From: Corynebacterium lactis RW2-5
GTDB lineage: Bacteria; Actinomycetota; Actinomycetes; Mycobacteriales; Mycobacteriaceae
Length of the DNA: 64,000 nucleotides
NCBI RefSeq assembly: GCF_001274895.1
Contig: NZ_CP006841.1
Span: 992,001 to 1,056,000, forward strand
Direction: 5' to 3'
Position 1 is the first letter of the stretch. The number at the start of each line of letters is the position of its first letter. This document shows positions 15,842-23,621 of this stretch, piece by piece. The notes beneath the pieces are model-generated. The model made no database searches, was not told the origin of the DNA, and was given only the letters and a program-made list of their open reading frames with translations. Position numbers and translations under genes: made by a program.

Positions 15842-18499
15842 ATGCGTTTCCACGAAATTGAGATGCACAATGTGCGCGGGATTGACTCCCTGGCCGTTCG
15901 GGACATCGCTGACCGCGGTGTGGTTGTCATTTCGGGCGAGAACGAGTCTGGAAAGACAACCATCGCGGACGCGTTGGAAGCCGCGTTGACCGTGAAGTGG
16001 AAGTCCCGTGCGGCTGAAGCTCTCAGCTTGTATAGCCATAACACGCAGGACAAACCGAGGATTAAAGTCCGCATGGAGCTCGATGGCTATGAGTTCACCC
16101 TGGACAAAACGTTCGGAACTACTAAGGATGCCGGAACCACTATCACGGTTCACACACCGCATCCTGGAACGCTTAAAGATGAAGCAGCGGAGAAGTGGCT
16201 AGAGCAGCGCCGGGATAGCGCCGATACGGAAAACCTGTGGCAGGTTTTCGTGGCGGAGCAAGGGCAGGCGCAGAAAACGCTGTCTCTCGGCGGCTTCACA
16301 CAGATCACCAATGCACTGCAGACTGCCACCGGACAGCGAGCTGAAACCGCGGCCGAAAGCGGGATTTTCGATGCCGTCAAGCAAATCTTCCACGAGTTCT
16401 ACACCAAGGCTGGCAAGCCAAAGAAGGCGCTTACCGACGTGGAAACAGCCCTCAGCGAAGCTCGGCGGGTGCGGGACGAGGCGGCGGAAAAGGTTCGGGA
16501 GTTCGATGCTCTCAACGAGGAAGCCAACAACAATGAGGAAAACCAGAAAGCGCAGCGTGAGCTACTTCCGACTGCGGTAGCCGAAGTCGCGCGTTGGGCT
16601 GAAGCTGCTGAGGAACTACAAAAGTTTCGCGTTGCCGTCGATGCTGCAAGGCAAAAAAGCGAGTCAGCGCAGCAGCGTTATGACTCGGCGGTGAAAACTC
16701 AGCAAGACCGAGAGGCGTTGATTGGGGAGCTCGATAAGGCCTCTGCGTTGGTCCAGTCGGTTCAACAGGCTGCGAGCGAACTCGAGAAATCGTATTTGTC
16801 AGAGAAAAACAACATTGACAAGGCGCAGGCCAAACGAGATGCTGCGGTGAAGGAATACCGTGCTGCCCGAAAAGCGGAAGACACCGCAGCCGTAGAAGTC
16901 CAACTCGCGGAGTTGCGCGATACTAAGCAAAAGCTGTCTGCCCGAGTTGAAAAGATTGAGTCACTGCGCGAAAAACTTGCCGAGCATCGTGCCGCAATTG
17001 CCAAGAATCCCGTGGAGGACAGTGCCCTCGAAGAGGTACAGAAGGCAGCCGGAATCCTTCGGACTGCTATGGCCGTGTTGCAGGCCGCAAGTCCTGTAGC
17101 GAAGGTGACAGCGAAAGCTGCCGCTGAGCTGACAGTCGATGGTGAAAAAGTGACTGTTTCACCGGAAGGCGAGGCGGTCACCCGTTACATCACGTCACCG
17201 GTGGCCTTCGCTGTTGGCGATATCGATATCGAGGTCAGCCCCGGAACTGGAGCGGAAAAATCGCAACGAGAGGTCCACCGGGCCGAGGAAAAGCTGCGTG
17301 ACCTCCTGGAAAATCTAGGGGTGGATTCGCCCGAGGAAGCTCAGCAGTCGAATACGCGGCGTCGGCAGGCTGAGCTGGAAGCCGAGAGGCTGGAGGTTGC
17401 GCTGGAAGAAGCATCTGAGAACAGGGATTTTCTGAGCGTGCAGGAGGACCTAGATAGCGTCACCTCAGGCGTAGACATAGCGGCCGAGCGCTATCAGGAA
17501 CTGTCCGGGGAGCCTGCTCCCGAGGAAATCAGTATTGAGTCTGCGAAGGCCAAACTCGAGGACTTGGCCAAGACTCGAAGGCAGGCCGAAGAAAAGCGAG
17601 AGCAAGCCGACGGCGTTTTGAGTGTGCTCGCCAGGCGGCCAGCGCAGGAAAAGTACATGGAGGCTGTCAGTAACCTGGAGAGCGCCCGCTCGGTTGAGAA
17701 GGTACGAGCAGATGCTCTAAGCGGTGCTCGGGAAAAAGCCTCGGACGCCGAGGTCTATGCCACGGTGGAAAACCGCAAAAAGGAGCTTGAAAATGAGCTC
17801 GCCAGTTTCGCGGAGGCACAGGCGGAGCTTTCAAAGCGCGATGCCGAAGACGTGGCGGATTCGCTTGAAGGCGCCCGCGGTCGAGTGGAACGCACCGAAG
17901 CGCGCTTGGCCGCGCTGGAGAAGCGGCGCAATGAAATTCGAGTCCACCTCGATTACTTCGACAGTGCCAACGAGAAGCTGGCCGCTGCCGAAGGGGCAGT
18001 GGAAAGGGCGCAACGGCAGTGGGCTTCCGTGTCCCGGCGCGCCCTGGCGGCGAAGACCCTGTACGAGACGCTGGTGAAAGCGCGTAAGGAGTCTCGTGCG
18101 GCGATCGCGGCGCCGCTTTTGAAGAAGCTGGATGAATACGGTGGAAACGTGTTCGGCCCGGATACGACGTTTGAAATGAGTGAGTCGCTGGAGATTTCCT
18201 CACGCTCGAATGCGCAGGGCAGTTTCGCGGTTTCGGACCTCTCCGGAGGAGCCCAGGAGCAGCTGGACATCCTGCTTCGTCTCGCCGTTGCCGGTGTGAT
18301 GGAAGGCGGTCAGGGGGCGCCTGTGATTATTGATGATGCGTTGGGCTATTCTGATGAGAATCGATTGCGGAGAATGAACAACGCAATCGCCCGCGCGGGC
18401 CGAGACATGCAGGTTATTGTGCTGACATGTGACGAAAATCGCTTCGATCGCGTAAAAGATGCCCGCCTTTTAAAAATTGTTGACCTGGCAATAAGGTAG
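15842..18499 (+). CDS. SbcC/Rad50-like coiled-coil ATPase lacking a zinc hook
   Basis: An 885-residue SMC-like ATPase with head motifs at both ends: Walker A GENESGKTTIADALE (about 32) and, near the C-terminus, signature LSGGAQEQLDILLRLAVAG (about 800) and Walker B VIIDDALGYSDE (about 828). Between them lie two long E/A/R/K-rich coiled-coil arms. The expected CxxC zinc hook is absent; the only cysteine is in VLTCDENRF near the C-terminus. Instead, residues about 415-475 are beta-rich (LTVDGEKVTVSPEGEAVTRY), which places a small globular domain at the coil apex. It starts 4 bp after the SbcD-like stop. The pair probably holds and cuts DNA ends; defence or repair roles are both possible. Confidence 0.82.
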   Translation: MRFHEIEMHNVRGIDSLAVRDIADRGVVVISGENESGKTTIADALEAALTVKWKSRAAEALSLYSHNTQDKPRIKVRMELDGYEFTLDKTFGTTKDAGTTITVHTPHPGTLKDEAAEKWLEQRRDSADTENLWQVFVAEQGQAQKTLSLGGFTQITNALQTATGQRAETAAESGIFDAVKQIFHEFYTKAGKPKKALTDVETALSEARRVRDEAAEKVREFDALNEEANNNEENQKAQRELLPTAVAEVARWAEAAEELQKFRVAVDAARQKSESAQQRYDSAVKTQQDREALIGELDKASALVQSVQQAASELEKSYLSEKNNIDKAQAKRDAAVKEYRAARKAEDTAAVEVQLAELRDTKQKLSARVEKIESLREKLAEHRAAIAKNPVEDSALEEVQKAAGILRTAMAVLQAASPVAKVTAKAAAELTVDGEKVTVSPEGEAVTRYITSPVAFAVGDIDIEVSPGTGAEKSQREVHRAEEKLRDLLENLGVDSPEEAQQSNTRRRQAELEAERLEVALEEASENRDFLSVQEDLDSVTSGVDIAAERYQELSGEPAPEEISIESAKAKLEDLAKTRRQAEEKREQADGVLSVLARRPAQEKYMEAVSNLESARSVEKVRADALSGAREKASDAEVYATVENRKKELENELASFAEAQAELSKRDAEDVADSLEGARGRVERTEARLAALEKRRNEIRVHLDYFDSANEKLAAAEGAVERAQRQWASVSRRALAAKTLYETLVKARKESRAAIAAPLLKKLDEYGGNVFGPDTTFEMSESLEISSRSNAQGSFAVSDLSGGAQEQLDILLRLAVAGVMEGGQGAPVIIDDALGYSDENRLRRMNNAIARAGRDMQVIVLTCDENRFDRVKDARLLKIVDLAIR

Positions 18500-18504
18500 G
18501 CTCA

Positions 18505-18987
18505 GTGGGTATGCAGGAAGTTCAGTGGTTAACCGATCAAGAGCAGAAACTATGGCGTTCGATTCTTAACGCGAAGCGAGCTGTCGATAGGGCGATTGAT
18601 TTGCAGCTCCAAGAGACGCTGGATATTTCCACCGCAGACTTCTCGGTGCTCGTTGTCCTCTCGGAGGCGGAGGGCAATGTTGTCCGCATGCGTGCTCTGT
18701 GCGATGCTCTTGACTGGGATCGCAGCCGCATGTCGCACCAGATTACTCGTATGGAACGTCGCGGTCTGGTGACCAAGGAGCGCTGCGAGTGTGACAACCG
18801 CGGCATCGACGTGCAGCTGACCGGGCACGGCCTGGAAATCATCAAAAAGGCCGCCCCGAACCACGTTCGATTGGTCCGTCGGGTTATCTTCGATGTCCTG
18901 GGGCAGGACACCGACTACGAGAAGATTTCCGGCGTACTCAACCAAATCGCGGACGTGGCGGACCAGCAGCGCGACCGCGAGAGCTAG
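18505..18987 (+). CDS. MarR-family transcriptional regulator 1
   Basis: A 160-residue winged-helix regulator. The recognition region is MRALCDALDWDRSRMSHQIT (about 63-82) followed by the wing RRGLVTKERCECDNRGIDVQ, the usual MarR pattern of helices plus a basic beta-wing. It begins 5 bp after the SbcC-like stop codon with GTG at 18505 (ATG 18511 is the alternative), preceded by AAGGTAGG, so it is probably co-transcribed with the SNF2-SbcC block. The downstream gene is a paralogue. Whether it controls this operon or the iron-transport genes beyond is not shown by the sequence. Confidence 0.85.
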   Translation: MGMQEVQWLTDQEQKLWRSILNAKRAVDRAIDLQLQETLDISTADFSVLVVLSEAEGNVVRMRALCDALDWDRSRMSHQITRMERRGLVTKERCECDNRGIDVQLTGHGLEIIKKAAPNHVRLVRRVIFDVLGQDTDYEKISGVLNQIADVADQQRDRES

Positions 18988-19080
18988 AAGAACTCGAGCC
19001 CTTGGTCGGTTTATAACAATTGGGTTCTATATCGATGATTCTCGCCCGGGCAGAGGCAATCACCATTAGCCTTATCGGGT

Positions 19081-19533
19081 ATGAACTCTTACGAATGGCT
19101 GAACGATGACGAACAGCTTTTCTGGCAAACGATGGTGGCTGCTTTCCGCGGAGTCGAGCGCAATATCGAACGTAGCCTCCGTTCCCGCACCGGCCTGACC
19201 TTCGCGGACTTCACCCTGCTTATTGCGTTGCATGAAACTGAAGACGGCATCATGCATGTAGACCAGGTGTGTGACCGACTCAAGTGGAATCACCCGCGCG
19301 CACTCTTGCATACAAACCGACTGGTAAAGCGTGGTCTCGTGCATACAGAGGAGCCTGGTGAAGACCCCGACTCTGACTACGTCATTGTCCTCACAGGTGT
19401 TGGCCGGCATGTATTCGTGGAAGCAACCCCGGACTATGTCGACACCGTGCGCACTGAGGTTATCGGCCAGTTGTCTGAAGAAGATCGGGTCAACATGATG
19501 AAGTGCTTCCACGCTGTTTTGCGCCGCGCATAG
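19081..19533 (+). CDS. MarR-family transcriptional regulator 2 (paralogue of the preceding gene)
   Basis: A 150-residue winged-helix protein aligned end to end with the preceding MarR gene: both open with WLxDxEQxxW and share TxADFxxLxxLxExEDG-like spacing and the (R/K)RGLV wing entry. This indicates an ancient tandem duplication. Its helix segment is VDQVCDRLKWNHPRALLHTN. It has its own 93-bp upstream region, so separate expression is likely. No Shine-Dalgarno is evident before the ATG at 19081, and the transcript may be leaderless. A strong terminator follows. The ligand and targets are unknown. Confidence 0.82.
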   Translation: MNSYEWLNDDEQLFWQTMVAAFRGVERNIERSLRSRTGLTFADFTLLIALHETEDGIMHVDQVCDRLKWNHPRALLHTNRLVKRGLVHTEEPGEDPDSDYVIVLTGVGRHVFVEATPDYVDTVRTEVIGQLSEEDRVNMMKCFHAVLRRA

Positions 19534-19617
19534 CTGCCCACTTAGGCTTCTGCTTAACCGCATCCGCCGAGAAAAACTGGTGGCTAGGGTCCACGGCGGA
19601 CTACTACAGCGCCCGCC

Positions 19618-19656
19618 AACGCCCTTTTCCCGCTTTGGGAGAGGGCGTTTCTTTTT
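19618..19656 (+). terminator. Intrinsic terminator after the second MarR gene
   Basis: AACGCCC (19618-19624) pairs with GGGCGTT (19643-19649), with an inner TCCC/GGGA pair, followed by TCTTTTT. It separates the MarR genes from the iron-transport operon. Confidence 0.8.
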
Positions 19657-19668
19657 ATGCACACTTAA

Positions 19669-19687
19669 TCAGGTAAGGTAACACTGG
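19669..19687. promoter_or_regulatory. DtxR-like iron-responsive operator, site 1
   Basis: TCAGGTAAGGTAACACTGG matches 11 of 19 positions of the corynebacterial DtxR consensus TTAGGTTAGGCTAACCTAA, with the left half (AGGTNAGG) intact. Confidence 0.45.
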
Positions 19688-19696
19688 CTTTACATA

Positions 19697-19715
19697 ACAG
19701 GTAAGGCTAGCCATA
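19697..19715. promoter_or_regulatory. DtxR-like iron-responsive operator, site 2
   Basis: ACAGGTAAGGCTAGCCATA matches 13 of 19 positions of the DtxR consensus TTAGGTTAGGCTAACCTAA, including the central AGG-CTA-CC core. It starts 28 bp from site 1, upstream of a siderophore-type importer, the expected location for Fe2+-DtxR repression. Confidence 0.6.
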
Positions 19716-19854
19716 CTCATTATTCCTGTTGGCTCGACGACTCACTCGTCGTCGCAGACTAGTGACGCCTAGCGTTCGGGGAGGGGCTTATCATCGTTTC
19801 TCTCGCGCCTGTGTCGACCAACGGTGAAGTACACCTGGGAGTAAAAACTCGACG

Positions 19855-21054
19855 ATGAAGAATTCGAAGATTCTAGCTGTGCTGGGTTGTGCGGCGTTGA
19901 CGCTTACTGCGACTGCCTGCAATTCCTCCAGTGAAGATGCTGATGCAGCTGGTCCTGGCGTCAAGGGTGCCGCGCTCACCGTGACCGACGTCGTCGGCCG
20001 TAACGTTTCCTTTGAGAAGAAACCGGAACGCGTCATCTTGGGCGAGGGGCGGGCCATGTTTGCGGCTGCAATGCTCGACCGCGAAAATCCTGCAGAGCAT
20101 GTGGTCGCCATCGGCAGTGACCTTCACGCGGCTGCGCCCTCCTTCGAAAAGAAGCTGGTCGACGCGGCGCCGAAGGTCGGCGAACTCCCACAGATTGGTC
20201 AGATTCACAAGGGAGACGTCACCGTTGAGAATCTCATCTCGCACAAGCCGGATGTCGTCGTCATGACCCTTGACCACAAGAAGGCCGCCGAGCAGTCTGG
20301 CTTCCTCGAGAAGCTGGACCAGGCGGGCCTGAAATACGTTTTCACCGACTTTCGCCAGAAGCCGCTGGAAAACACTCCTAAGTCGGTGAAGCTGCTGGGG
20401 GATATCCTCGACGAGAAGGAATCGGCCAAGAAATTCACCGACTTCTACACCGACAAGGTCGATTCGATTGTCGCTCGCGCCGCCAAGATTCAGGACAAGC
20501 CGAAAACCCTCGTCTGGCGCGCGGCAGGACTGAAGGACTGCTGCTCGACCGTGAAGAACTCCAACCTCGGCGATCTCGTCAATGCCGCTGGTGGCGAGAA
20601 CCTGGGTGATACCCTCCTCGACACCGAGTCCGGCGATGTTACTGCCGAGAAGGTGCTGTCGGTCCAGCCGGAGCGGATCTTCGCCACGGGCGGATCGTGG
20701 GCGAAGGATCCGAAGAAGCCCGAGGTGCTGCCGCACGTCGAACTGGGCTACGGCGCCACCCGGGAGACCGCGGAAAAGACGCTTGCAGGTCTGCTCGCCA
20801 CCCCGGGTTTTGATTCCCTGAAGGCTCCGAAGGAGGGCGAGCTGCACGCTGTCTTCCATCAGTTTTACGACTCCCCGTACAACGTCTTTGCTCTGGAGCA
20901 GTTCGCGAAGTGGCTGCATCCGGACGAGTTCGCAGACCTTAATCCAGCGGCCGACTTCGCCAAGTTCCACGCGGACTACCTGCCTTTCGAGCTCAGCGGC
21001 GAGTTCTTCGCAACCCTGTCGGCCGCCGAGGTCACCGCTGCCGCGGGTCGCTAG
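19855..21054 (+). CDS. Iron-complex ABC transporter substrate-binding lipoprotein
   Basis: A 399-residue lipoprotein: the signal peptide ends in the lipobox LTATAC, with Cys22 as the lipid-modified residue, followed by a Ser/Glu/Asp-rich linker. The mature part has the class III periplasmic-binding plan with helical backbone: VTDVVGRNVSFEKKPERVIL near the start is the typical opening of FecB/FepB-type domains. It would capture a ferric siderophore or haem at the outer face of the membrane and hand it to the FecCD-type permease 58 bp downstream. The double cysteine CCSTVK around residue 225 is unusual. Two DtxR-like sites upstream point to repression by iron. The exact ligand is unknown. Confidence 0.87.
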   Translation: MKNSKILAVLGCAALTLTATACNSSSEDADAAGPGVKGAALTVTDVVGRNVSFEKKPERVILGEGRAMFAAAMLDRENPAEHVVAIGSDLHAAAPSFEKKLVDAAPKVGELPQIGQIHKGDVTVENLISHKPDVVVMTLDHKKAAEQSGFLEKLDQAGLKYVFTDFRQKPLENTPKSVKLLGDILDEKESAKKFTDFYTDKVDSIVARAAKIQDKPKTLVWRAAGLKDCCSTVKNSNLGDLVNAAGGENLGDTLLDTESGDVTAEKVLSVQPERIFATGGSWAKDPKKPEVLPHVELGYGATRETAEKTLAGLLATPGFDSLKAPKEGELHAVFHQFYDSPYNVFALEQFAKWLHPDEFADLNPAADFAKFHADYLPFELSGEFFATLSAAEVTAAAGR

Positions 21055-21112
21055 AGCCGGAAAAGTAGCCCTCCTCCACGCATAATTCGCACTTTCAACT
21101 CAGGAATCACCC

Positions 21113-22207
21113 ATGACTAAACTCGACACGGCCGTGCCCTCTACTGCGCTTGCCGACGAGACCTCGGTGGCGGATTCGGCCGCTCAGTACAGGCGTCGTT
21201 CTGCGCGGAAGTCCGCAATCATCGTGGCGCTGGCGTTGTTGGCACTCGGAGCTTTCGTAGTTGCCACCATCGTTGGCCCGGTTCAGCTGACAGTTGGCGA
21301 CATTCTCCGCGGTATTTTCGCCCCGGATTCCGTCGACGAGACGACCCGGACTGTGCTGTGGAGCCTTCGCCTTCCCGCCTCCGTAATGGCAGTCCTCATC
21401 GGAGCAGCCTTGTCCCTGGCGGGGTCGCAGATGCAGACAATCCTCGATAATCCTCTGGCAGAGCCTTTTACTCTGGGGATTTCCGCGGCCGCGGCATTCG
21501 GCGGGGCGAGCTCGATCGTTCTGGGGTGGGTACTAATTCCACACCCTCAGTTCAACTTGGCTGCGGTGGCCTGGATGTCGTCAATCATCGCCGTGGCGAT
21601 TGTCGCCGCGGCCTCAATCTGGCGCGGCTCCGGCAAGGAATCTATGATTCTCCTCGGCATCGGCCTGGTATTCCTTTTTCAGGCGCTGCTGGCGCTTCTT
21701 CAGTACCGCGCCACGACGGAGGCCCTGCAGCAGATCGTCTTTTGGACGATGGGGTCACTGCAGCGTGCCACATGGATTTCCAACGGAATTATTGCTCTAG
21801 CGTTGGCAATCGCAATTCCCTTTAGTATCAAGTACGCCTGGGCCCTGACCGCGCTGCGGCTCGGTGACACACGGGCGAAGGCCATGGGCATCAATGTCGA
21901 GAGGCTGCGCATCGCAACGCTCGTCGTGGCATCTCTATTGGCCGCGACGGCCGTCGCTTTTGCCGGAATCATCGGCTTCATTGGACTTGTCGGCCCGCAT
22001 GTGGCGAGGATGCTGGTGGGCGAGGAGCAGCGCTTCTTCGCCCCGGCTTCCATGGCGGCTGGGGCGGTGTTGCTGGCGGGTGCCCACGCGGTGTCGATTA
22101 CTGTCGTCCCCGGGGTCGCTGTCCCCATCGGCATTATCACGGCGATTGTGGGTGTCCCGTTCTTCGTCGCCCTAATCTTCATGCGCCGCAGGGTGGTGTG
22201 GAACTAA
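21113..22207 (+). CDS. Iron-complex ABC transporter permease (FecCD family)
   Basis: A 364-residue membrane protein of the FecCD/BtuC family with about 10 helices after a 37-residue cytoplasmic N-terminus. Hallmarks are LRLPASVMAVLIGAALSLAG (about 84-103), QTILDNPLAEPFTLGISAAA (about 107) and, near the C-terminus, GFIGLVGPHVARMLVGEEQR, the coupling helix region that docks on the ATPase. It forms the channel of the importer, presumably as a homodimer since only one permease gene is present. AGGA precedes the ATG at 8-base spacing. The stop codon overlaps the ATPase start. Confidence 0.92.
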   Translation: MTKLDTAVPSTALADETSVADSAAQYRRRSARKSAIIVALALLALGAFVVATIVGPVQLTVGDILRGIFAPDSVDETTRTVLWSLRLPASVMAVLIGAALSLAGSQMQTILDNPLAEPFTLGISAAAAFGGASSIVLGWVLIPHPQFNLAAVAWMSSIIAVAIVAAASIWRGSGKESMILLGIGLVFLFQALLALLQYRATTEALQQIVFWTMGSLQRATWISNGIIALALAIAIPFSIKYAWALTALRLGDTRAKAMGINVERLRIATLVVASLLAATAVAFAGIIGFIGLVGPHVARMLVGEEQRFFAPASMAAGAVLLAGAHAVSITVVPGVAVPIGIITAIVGVPFFVALIFMRRRVVWN

Positions 22208-23028
22208 TGAGCGTTTTCCTTGATGTTCGCGATGTGCACGCCGGATACGGCAAGCGAAAGGTGTTATTGAGCGCGTCGATAAGCAGACTGGCCCCAGGAA
22301 CCGTGACTGGGTTGCTTGGTCCGAACGCGGCCGGCAAGTCCACACTAATGACCACTATTGCGGGAATCCGCAAGCCCAGCGGCGGTGAGGTGGTGGTTTC
22401 GCGCGCGGAGGGAACTGTTGCGGGCGACGAGCAGGCGAGGGCTCTCGCCGGAGCCGAGTTGCGCGATGCGGTGGGGTACGTGCCGCAGGACCTGCCCTCG
22501 ACGGCATCGCTGACCGCCTTCGAGTCGGTACTCGTGTCCGGGCGAAGGGCTGGTTTGGCGTCCGGTGGTGGAATTTTCCGCCAGCGCTCGGGGAGTCTCG
22601 AGCAGACGGCGGCGGCGCTGCGCAAGGTAGGTATCGAGCATTTGGCCGACCGTTTCGTGGGCGAGCTCTCCGGAGGTCAGCGCCAACTCGTGGCCGTGGC
22701 CCAGATGCTGGTGCGAAACCCGGAGGTCATGCTCCTCGACGAGCCCACCTCTGCTCTCGACCTGCGACACCAGGTGGAGCTGCTGCAGCTCATCCGCGCG
22801 GAGGTCACGCAGCGCAGCTGCCTGGCCCTGGTCGCCATTCATGATCTGAACTTGGCGGCGCGCTACTGCGATCAGGTTGTGGTCCTCTCTGCAGGTCGAG
22901 TGCTCGCGCAGGGCAGTCCCGCGCAAGTGCTCACCCCCAATCTGCTGCAGGAGGCCTACGGTCTTCGCGCGCGTGTGCTTGACGACGACGGCGTCCCCGT
23001 CATCTGCCCCATTGCGGAGTCCGCGTAG
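22207..23028 (+). CDS. Iron-complex ABC transporter ATP-binding protein
   Basis: A 273-residue ABC ATPase of the FecE/FepC type. Walker A is GPNAAGKSTL (about 39), the signature LSGGQRQLVAVAQML (about 156), and Walker B VMLLDEPTSALDL (about 176) followed by the H-loop AIHDLNLAARY. It energises import by the preceding permease. ATG 22207 overlaps the permease stop codon by one base (TAATG), showing translational coupling; a GTG at 22198 would add three residues but has no room for a ribosome-binding site. Confidence 0.92.
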   Translation: MSVFLDVRDVHAGYGKRKVLLSASISRLAPGTVTGLLGPNAAGKSTLMTTIAGIRKPSGGEVVVSRAEGTVAGDEQARALAGAELRDAVGYVPQDLPSTASLTAFESVLVSGRRAGLASGGGIFRQRSGSLEQTAAALRKVGIEHLADRFVGELSGGQRQLVAVAQMLVRNPEVMLLDEPTSALDLRHQVELLQLIRAEVTQRSCLALVAIHDLNLAARYCDQVVVLSAGRVLAQGSPAQVLTPNLLQEAYGLRARVLDDDGVPVICPIAESA

Positions 23029-23110
23029 CAAAATGACACTTTCGCCGGGCCTTTGGTAAAAGGCTTCGACGGGGTGGTAATATTTCAAGTCGTTGCGCAG
23101 AGCGCGGCAC

Positions 23111-23183
23111 GCCCCCGTAGCTCAGTGGATAGAGCGCCGGTTTCCGGTACCGAAGGTCGGAGGTTCGACTCCTCTCGGGGGCA
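23111..23183 (+). tRNA. tRNA-Arg (anticodon CCG)
   Basis: The 73-nt cloverleaf is complete: acceptor GCCCCCG/CGGGGGC, D-arm GCTC...GAGC, anticodon loop TTCCGGT with CCG at positions 34-36 (reads CGG, arginine), variable loop AGGTC, T-arm GGAGG-TTCGACT-CCTCT, discriminator A. CCA is not encoded. The 27-43 pair is a C-A mismatch, which is mildly unusual. Confidence 0.95.
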
Positions 23184-23190
23184 CAATTTT

Positions 23191-23235
23191 AAACCCGCCT
23201 GAACTGCGGTTTTGCTAGTTCAAGCGGGTTTTGTT
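23191..23235 (+). terminator. Terminator after tRNA-Arg
   Basis: The arms AAACCCGCCTGAACT (23191-23205) and AGTTCAAGCGGGTTT (23217-23231) pair with one mismatch and are followed by a T-rich tail. It lies 8 bp beyond the tRNA. Confidence 0.8.
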
Positions 23236-23258
23236 GTATTCGGATGGGGGGAGTCGAT

Positions 23259-23488
23259 CTACTGCTGCGGTCGGCTGACAGTGCCGTCGGGGTAGCGTGC
23301 AAAACGGCCCTCCTCATGCGGAGCGATGCTGCCTGCTGGGCAAGGTCTTCACCGTCGACGTTTAGGACACCCTCGAGCGAGTAGAGCATGCGGATGGTCG
23401 AGAGGCCTTTCGTCGCAGGCAGAGTAAGGTGCTCGCCGGGCAACCGGGGATCTCCCGCGATTGAAAACTTCTTGATTATTGCGCTCAT
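23259..23488 (-). pseudogene. Small hypothetical gene, apparently frameshifted
   Basis: ATG 23488 is preceded by a strong AAGGAG at ideal distance, so translation probably starts here (MSAIIKKFSIAGDPRLPGEH). The first about 55 residues look protein-like. Staying in that frame, the ORF runs on through the tRNA terminator to 23189 with shadow-like sequence. The +2 frame instead reads CPAGSIAPHEEGRFARYP and then DGTVSRPQQ, ending at a TAG at 23259-23261, which looks like a natural C-terminus. A frameshift near 23300-23330, or a sequencing error there, would join the two. I do not recognise the family. Confidence 0.45.
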
Positions 23489-23601
23489 TGTTGCTCCTTG
23501 TTAGCGGGGGAGGGGGTGTCTAGAGAGGAGAGAATCAGGCTGTCTAGTCACCTCGACAATAAGTTGTCATGCCAATACTCCAATGGGGTGCAAGGCATTG
23601 T

Positions 23602-23616
23602 TTTCCGGTGTGGAAA
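23602..23616. promoter_or_regulatory. Palindromic operator candidate, copy 1
   Basis: TTTCC-GGTGT-GGAAA is a perfect 5-bp inverted repeat with a 5-base spacer, just upstream of the start codon of the membrane-protein gene. An identical-arm copy lies 24 bp downstream centre to centre. Confidence 0.5.
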
Positions 23617-23621
23617 GTAAT

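Larger units (their letters stand above)
19657..19854 (+). promoter_or_regulatory. Control region of the iron ABC transporter operon
   Basis: Together with the terminator just upstream, this fills a 321-bp gene-free stretch. It holds two DtxR-like sites (19669-19687 and 19697-19715). Downstream of them is a perfect hairpin, CGACGA and TCGTCG (19735-19751, 5-base loop), which would lie in the mRNA leader. Confidence 0.5.
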
